In this document: positions 59,778-64,000 of the stretch, piece after piece | Layout: every line of letters begins with the position of its first letter | Position numbering within the stretch: the stretch's first letter is position 1 | Assembly: GCA_030683705.1 (NCBI GenBank) | Contig: JAUXPP010000142.1 | Location: 1-64,000, forward strand | DNA from: Polaromonas sp. | GTDB lineage: Bacteria; Pseudomonadota; Gammaproteobacteria; Burkholderiales; Burkholderiaceae_C | Length of the DNA: 64,000 nucleotides | Reading direction: 5' to 3' | Notes under the pieces: model-generated | Databases searched by the model: none | What the model was told of the DNA's origin: nothing | Seen by the model: the letters and a program-made list of their open reading frames with translations, nothing else | Made by a program: the position numbers and the translations under genes

Positions 59778-60332
59778 ATGAAAATCGCTCAAGAAATACG
59801 CGCCGGCAACGTCATCATGCACGGCAAGGACCCGATGGTCGTGCTCAAGACGGAATACAGCCGCGGCGGACGCAATTCCGCCACCGTGCGCATGAAACTC
59901 AAAAGCCTGATCGCCAACTTCAACACCGAGCAGGTGTTCAAGGCCGACGACAAGGTGGACCAGGTCATCCTCGACAAGAAGGACTGCACCTACTCCTACT
60001 TCGCCGACCCGATGTACATCTGCATGGACGCCGACTACAACCAGTACGAGGTCGAGGCCGAAAACATGGGCGACTCGCTGAACTACCTGCAGGACGGCAT
60101 GGAGCTCGAAGTCGTTTTTTATGACGGCAAGGCGATCTCGGTCGAGCTGCCCACCAGCGTGCAGCGCGAAATCACCTGGACCGAACCTGCCGTCAAGGGC
60201 GATACCTCCGGCAAGGTGCTCAAGCCCGCCAAACTGGCCACCGGCTTTGAAATCGGTGTGCCGATTTTTGTGGCCCAGGGCGATCTGGTCGAGATCGACA
60301 CGCGCACCGGCGAATACCGCAAGCGCGTCTGA
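59778..60332 (+). CDS. efp: elongation factor P
   Basis: [45 protein letters not shown]; Arg at position 32 as expected for an EarP substrate. Confidence 0.96.
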   Translation: MKIAQEIRAGNVIMHGKDPMVVLKTEYSRGGRNSATVRMKLKSLIANFNTEQVFKADDKVDQVILDKKDCTYSYFADPMYICMDADYNQYEVEAENMGDSLNYLQDGMELEVVFYDGKAISVELPTSVQREITWTEPAVKGDTSGKVLKPAKLATGFEIGVPIFVAQGDLVEIDTRTGEYRKRV

Positions 60333-60349
60333 GCCTGTCCGCTCCCCGC

Positions 60350-60377
60350 AAAAAGGCTCCCCCGTGGAGCCTTTTTG
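60350..60377 (+). terminator. terminator after efp
   Basis: AAAAAGGCTCCCCCGTGGAGCCTTTTTG. Confidence 0.8.
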
Positions 60378-60405
60378 CTGGGCGGCCTCAGGCAACCTCC
60401 CCTTC

Positions 60406-61284
60406 ATGGACAATGCAGTCATGGAATCCACACAAGACCTGAACGAGAACCGGCTCGCCGATGCCTGGGCCGAATTGCAGACACATGCCGACCAGGGCAA
60501 CCCGCTGCAGGCCGATGCCTACCGGCTGGCTTTTGCCGACCCGGAGTTTTTGCTGCGCCGCGAGACGCGCGGCATCCGCTTCCAGCTCGAGATGCTCAAG
60601 CCCGACATGGAGCAGCACGCCCAGGGCATTGAAAACACCATCGTGGTTTTCGGCAGTGCGCGCTTTCCGGCGCCCGAGCAGGCCCAGGAAGCGCTGAAGC
60701 TGGCCCGCGAAAGCGGCGATGCGCAGGCCATGGCGCTGGCCGAGCGGCATGTGCGCAACGCGCACTACTACGAGCAGGCGCGGCTTTTTGGCCGCCTGGT
60801 GGCCACGCACAGCAAGCGGCACCCGCCAGCCGAGCAGCTTTTTATTTGCACCGGCGGTGGCCCCGGCATCATGGAAGCGGCCAACCGCGGCGCCCACGAA
60901 ATGGGTGTGCCTACCGTGGGCCTGAACATTGCGCTGCCGCACGAGCAAAGCTCCAACCCCTATGTCACGCCCTCGCTGAGCTTCAAGTTCCACTACTTCG
61001 CGCTGCGCAAGATGCATTTCATGATGCGGGCCAAGGCGCTGGTGGCGTTTCCCGGAGGCTTCGGCACGCTGGACGAGCTGTTCGAGGTCATCACCCTGGT
61101 GCAGACCCGCAAGGCCAAGCCGGTGCCCATCATCCTGTTCGGCTCCGACTACTGGAAACGCCTGCTCAACTTCGACGTGCTGATCGAGGAAGGCGCGATC
61201 TCGCCGGAAGACCTCAAGCTCTTCGAATATGTCGACGACCCGCAGGTGGCCTGGGACGCGATCAAGACTTTTTACCAGTTGTAG
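60406..61284 (+). CDS. TIGR00730/LOG family Rossmann-fold protein
   Basis: IVVFGSARFPAPEQ...FICTGGGPGIMEAANRGAHEMGVPTVGLNIALPHEQSSNPYVT...VAFPGGFGTLDELFEVITLVQT. Confidence 0.92.
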   Translation: MDNAVMESTQDLNENRLADAWAELQTHADQGNPLQADAYRLAFADPEFLLRRETRGIRFQLEMLKPDMEQHAQGIENTIVVFGSARFPAPEQAQEALKLARESGDAQAMALAERHVRNAHYYEQARLFGRLVATHSKRHPPAEQLFICTGGGPGIMEAANRGAHEMGVPTVGLNIALPHEQSSNPYVTPSLSFKFHYFALRKMHFMMRAKALVAFPGGFGTLDELFEVITLVQTRKAKPVPIILFGSDYWKRLLNFDVLIEEGAISPEDLKLFEYVDDPQVAWDAIKTFYQL

Positions 61285-61317
61285 AGCCACCACGCTCGCG
61301 CACTGGCCTCCCGTTTG

Positions 61318-62496
61318 TCAGTGAGGCAGTTCGGCCCGGTCTTTGAGCCCCCACGCGGCGCGGGCGCCGGCGCCGACCACGGCGCCGGTGGCCCAGAACA
61401 CGCCGGCGATGCCGATCACGGCACCCAGGGTGCCGAACAGCATGGGCATCACCACGCTGGACGCGTTGATCGCCATCAGGCGCAGGCCCAGTGCCTCGCC
61501 GTGGCGTGCCTCGGGCGTGATCTGGTGCAGCATGCTCATGATCATGGGCTGGACCGTGCCCAGCGCGAAGCCCAGCAGCACCGAACACACGCCCATGCCC
61601 AGCGCCGTGCCCATCAAGGGGTAAACGCCGAACAACACGGCCGTCATGAGCATCGCGCCCACCAGCACGAGCCACTCGCGCAGGTGCGCGGCCAGCAGCG
61701 GCATGAGCATGCGGATGGCAGCGGCCGCCACGGCAAAAGCCCCGAGGATGGAACCGATGACCGAGGCGCTGATGCCTTTTTCAAAACCCAGCACCGGCAC
61801 GACAAAAGTGTGTACGTCCCAGCAGGACGACAAAAACCAGTTCACCAGCATCAGGCGGCGAAAGGCCGGGTCGCGCAGCAGGTCCCAGGCACTGGCCGGG
61901 GCGCTGCCCGGCGCGACCACCACCGGCGGAAGCTCGCGTGTGGGCCGCACCAGCAGCCAGCACGCCAGTGGCAACACCGCCATGAGAAAAAAAGCGGCGC
62001 GATAACCGGTGGTGCTGTTCGGCGCGGCGCCCGCATGGTCGATCAGCAAGCCGGCGGCGAAAGGACCGATGAAGTTGGACACCGCCGGGCCTATGGACAG
62101 CCAGCTGAACACGCGCCGCAGTTGCAGCGCCCCCACCGCGGCGCGCCCGACATGGCGCTGCAGCGAAATCACCGCCACACCGGTGGCGCCGCCGGTCAGC
62201 AGCGCAGCCAGGCACAAGACCGGGAACACCGGGAAAGCCACGGCCAGGCCGGCGCCCAGCATGGCCGCCACCACGCTGTAGCCGATGGGGCGCTTGAGGC
62301 CGTGGCGGTCGGCAAACCGGCCCGCCGGCAGCGCCAGGAACACCTGGGTCAGCGCAAACAGCGCCAGCAGCACGCCCACCGCCGCGGGACTGTAACCCTC
62401 GCGCAGCGCCAGCAGCGGTGCGGCCATGCGGGTGCCGGCCATGCAGGCGTGCAGGCACACCTGCGCAAGGATGAGGCGGGCCAGTTCAGGCGTCAT
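61318..62496 (-). CDS. MFS transporter
   Basis: Twelve-TM pattern; LALFALTQVFLALPAGRFADRHGLKRPIGYSVVAAMLGAGLAV. Confidence 0.88.
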   Translation of the reverse strand: MTPELARLILAQVCLHACMAGTRMAAPLLALREGYSPAAVGVLLALFALTQVFLALPAGRFADRHGLKRPIGYSVVAAMLGAGLAVAFPVFPVLCLAALLTGGATGVAVISLQRHVGRAAVGALQLRRVFSWLSIGPAVSNFIGPFAAGLLIDHAGAAPNSTTGYRAAFFLMAVLPLACWLLVRPTRELPPVVVAPGSAPASAWDLLRDPAFRRLMLVNWFLSSCWDVHTFVVPVLGFEKGISASVIGSILGAFAVAAAAIRMLMPLLAAHLREWLVLVGAMLMTAVLFGVYPLMGTALGMGVCSVLLGFALGTVQPMIMSMLHQITPEARHGEALGLRLMAINASSVVMPMLFGTLGAVIGIAGVFWATGAVVGAGARAAWGLKDRAELPH

Positions 62497-62504
62497 GGTT
62501 GATA

Positions 62505-62563
62505 GTCAAATCCGGCTCCAGCCCTTACGCGACAAGCGTAAGCAGCTATCAAATCAATAGCAT
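62505..62563 (-). repeat. two-hairpin palindromic element, most complete copy
   Basis: GTCAAATCCGGCTCCAGCCCTTACGCGACAAGCGTAAGCAGCTATCAAATCAATAGCAT. Confidence 0.85.
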
Positions 62564-62580
62564 CCAAAACCGTGAACGAC

Positions 62581-63921
62581 TCAGTCGTCCAGCACATCCG
62601 GATCCAGCACCGGCGGAAGCAGCACCTGGGACTCGGCGTCGGGCAGGGCCTCGACCTTGCGCAAGGCCAACCGCATCTGTTTGGCGCGGGTGTCGGCCTT
62701 GTCCAGCGTGTCGGAGGCCTTGGCCACCTGCTCCTTGATACGCGCCACCCATTCGCCGTAACGTTCGAACTCGGTCTTGACAGCGCCCAGCACCTTCCAC
62801 ACTTCCGACGCCTGCTGCTCCAGCGCCAGCGTGCGAAAACCCATGTGCAGGCTGTTGAGCATGGCCAGCAAGGTGGTCGGACCGGCCAGCGTCACGCGGT
62901 GCTGGCGCTGGATCGCGTCCATCAGCCCGGGCCGGCGCAACACCTCGGCATACAGGCTTTCGACCGGCAGGAACAGGATGGCGAAATCGGTGGTGTGCGG
63001 CGCCGCCAGGTAATTCTCGGCAATCGACTTGGCTTCGGTGCGTATACGCGCCTCCAGCGCCTTGCCGGCCAGTTCCACCGCGGCCGGATCGACACGCTCA
63101 TGTGCGTCGAGCAGGCGCTCGTAGTCGTCACGCGGAAATTTGGCGTCGATCGGCAGCCACACCGGCGCGCCCTCGTCGCCGCGTCCCGGGAAACGGATCG
63201 CAAAGTCGACGCGCTGGCCGCTGCGCGGTTTGGTCTCGACCTGCTTGGCGTACTGGTCGGTGGTCAGCACCTGCTCGAGCAGGGCTTCCAGCTGCACCTC
63301 GCCGAATACGCCGCGCGTCTTGACGTTGGTCAGCACGCGCTGCAGGTTGCCCACGCCGACCGCCAATGACTGCATCTCGCCCAGGCCCTTGTGCACCTGC
63401 TCGAGCCGGTCCGCCACCTGCTTGAAGCTTTCACCGAGCCGCGTTTCCAGCGTGGTCTGCAGCTTTTCGTCCACGGTCTTGCGCATCTCGTCGAGCTTGG
63501 CCGAATTGGTCTGCTGCAACTGGGCCAGTTGCTGCTCCAGCGTCTCGCGCACTTCGAGCATGCGCCTGGCGTTCGATTCGCTGACCGACTGCAACTGGGT
63601 GCTCAGGGTGTCGGACAGGTTTTTTTGCAACAGCGTCAGTTGCTGGGCAAAGGCGTCGATCTGCGTGTTCTGGGTCCGCGTCGCTTCCGCCGCCTGCTTG
63701 ACCAGGGTCTCCTGGAAAGTTGCCAGGCTGTGTGTCATCTCCTGGCGCGCGCCGCGCGAGGATTCGCTGATCTCGCGCCGCAGCTCGCGCTCCAGCCGCT
63801 CGCTGGCGGCCAGCAGTTCGGCGCGGCCGCTGTCGGGCACCGCAGGCTTGCGCACCAGCAGCACGATGACGGCCACCAGGATGGCCAGCGCCAGGGCGAT
63901 GAGGAACCACAGTTCGATCAA
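62581..63921 (-). CDS. rmuC: DNA recombination protein RmuC
   Basis: N-terminal TM and coiled coil; TNVKTRGVFGEVQLEALLEQVLTTDQYAKQVETKPRSGQRVDFAIRFPG...LPIDAKFPRDDYERLLDAHE. Confidence 0.94.
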   Translation of the reverse strand: MIELWFLIALALAILVAVIVLLVRKPAVPDSGRAELLAASERLERELRREISESSRGARQEMTHSLATFQETLVKQAAEATRTQNTQIDAFAQQLTLLQKNLSDTLSTQLQSVSESNARRMLEVRETLEQQLAQLQQTNSAKLDEMRKTVDEKLQTTLETRLGESFKQVADRLEQVHKGLGEMQSLAVGVGNLQRVLTNVKTRGVFGEVQLEALLEQVLTTDQYAKQVETKPRSGQRVDFAIRFPGRGDEGAPVWLPIDAKFPRDDYERLLDAHERVDPAAVELAGKALEARIRTEAKSIAENYLAAPHTTDFAILFLPVESLYAEVLRRPGLMDAIQRQHRVTLAGPTTLLAMLNSLHMGFRTLALEQQASEVWKVLGAVKTEFERYGEWVARIKEQVAKASDTLDKADTRAKQMRLALRKVEALPDAESQVLLPPVLDPDVLDD

Positions 63922-63930
63922 GACCGGTCC

Positions 63931-64000
63931 TTACGCCGCCAGCACCGAGGGATTCAGCGGGGTCACGGGCTTTTTGTCCTTGAAGAAACCGATCAGGTTG
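63931..64000 (-). CDS. 3' end of an unidentified CDS (runs off the window)
   Basis: Minus-strand ...NLIGFFKDKKPVTPLNPSVLAA* upstream of rmuC; too short to assign. Confidence 0.4.
   Translation of the reverse strand, partial: NLIGFFKDKKPVTPLNPSVLAA

Overview
This is a GC-rich bacterial chromosomal window. Gene content and order (rpsF-priB-rpsR-rplI-dnaB, surE-pcm-nlpD, earP-efp, alaA-hom) fit a betaproteobacterium, probably Comamonadaceae. Most of it is housekeeping: hom (partial), an AlaA-type aminotransferase, bcp, PhoH, dnaB/ribosomal operon, ppsA/ppsR, modABC/modE, ahpC/ahpF, rlmD, ppiD, HU, uvrC, pgsA, earP/efp, rmuC, tRNA-His and tRNA-Val. Three regions stand out. (1) A four-gene acetate-type symporter module (small membrane protein, TPR protein, DUF4212 subunit, 705-aa symporter with a charged insertion) occurs twice, with matching promoter palindromes, intercistronic hairpins and terminators. 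(2) A ~14 kb iron cluster runs from bfr to hemP/HbpS. It contains a duplicated ~110-bp Fur-type promoter that appears to carry a remnant of a receptor 5' end, and an unlisted 28-aa membrane ORF. (3) A dispersed two-hairpin palindromic repeat of about 50-60 bp has at least 12 copies plus one single-hairpin copy. Five copies lie inside conserved genes (TonB-dependent receptor, feoB, rlmD, pcm, earP), all in the same translational phase, so unrelated proteins share similar inserted peptides; two more copies supply the stop codon of phoH and of a VOC gene. No CRISPR array, IS element, prophage or rRNA was seen. All product calls are from reading the sequence; no searches were run.
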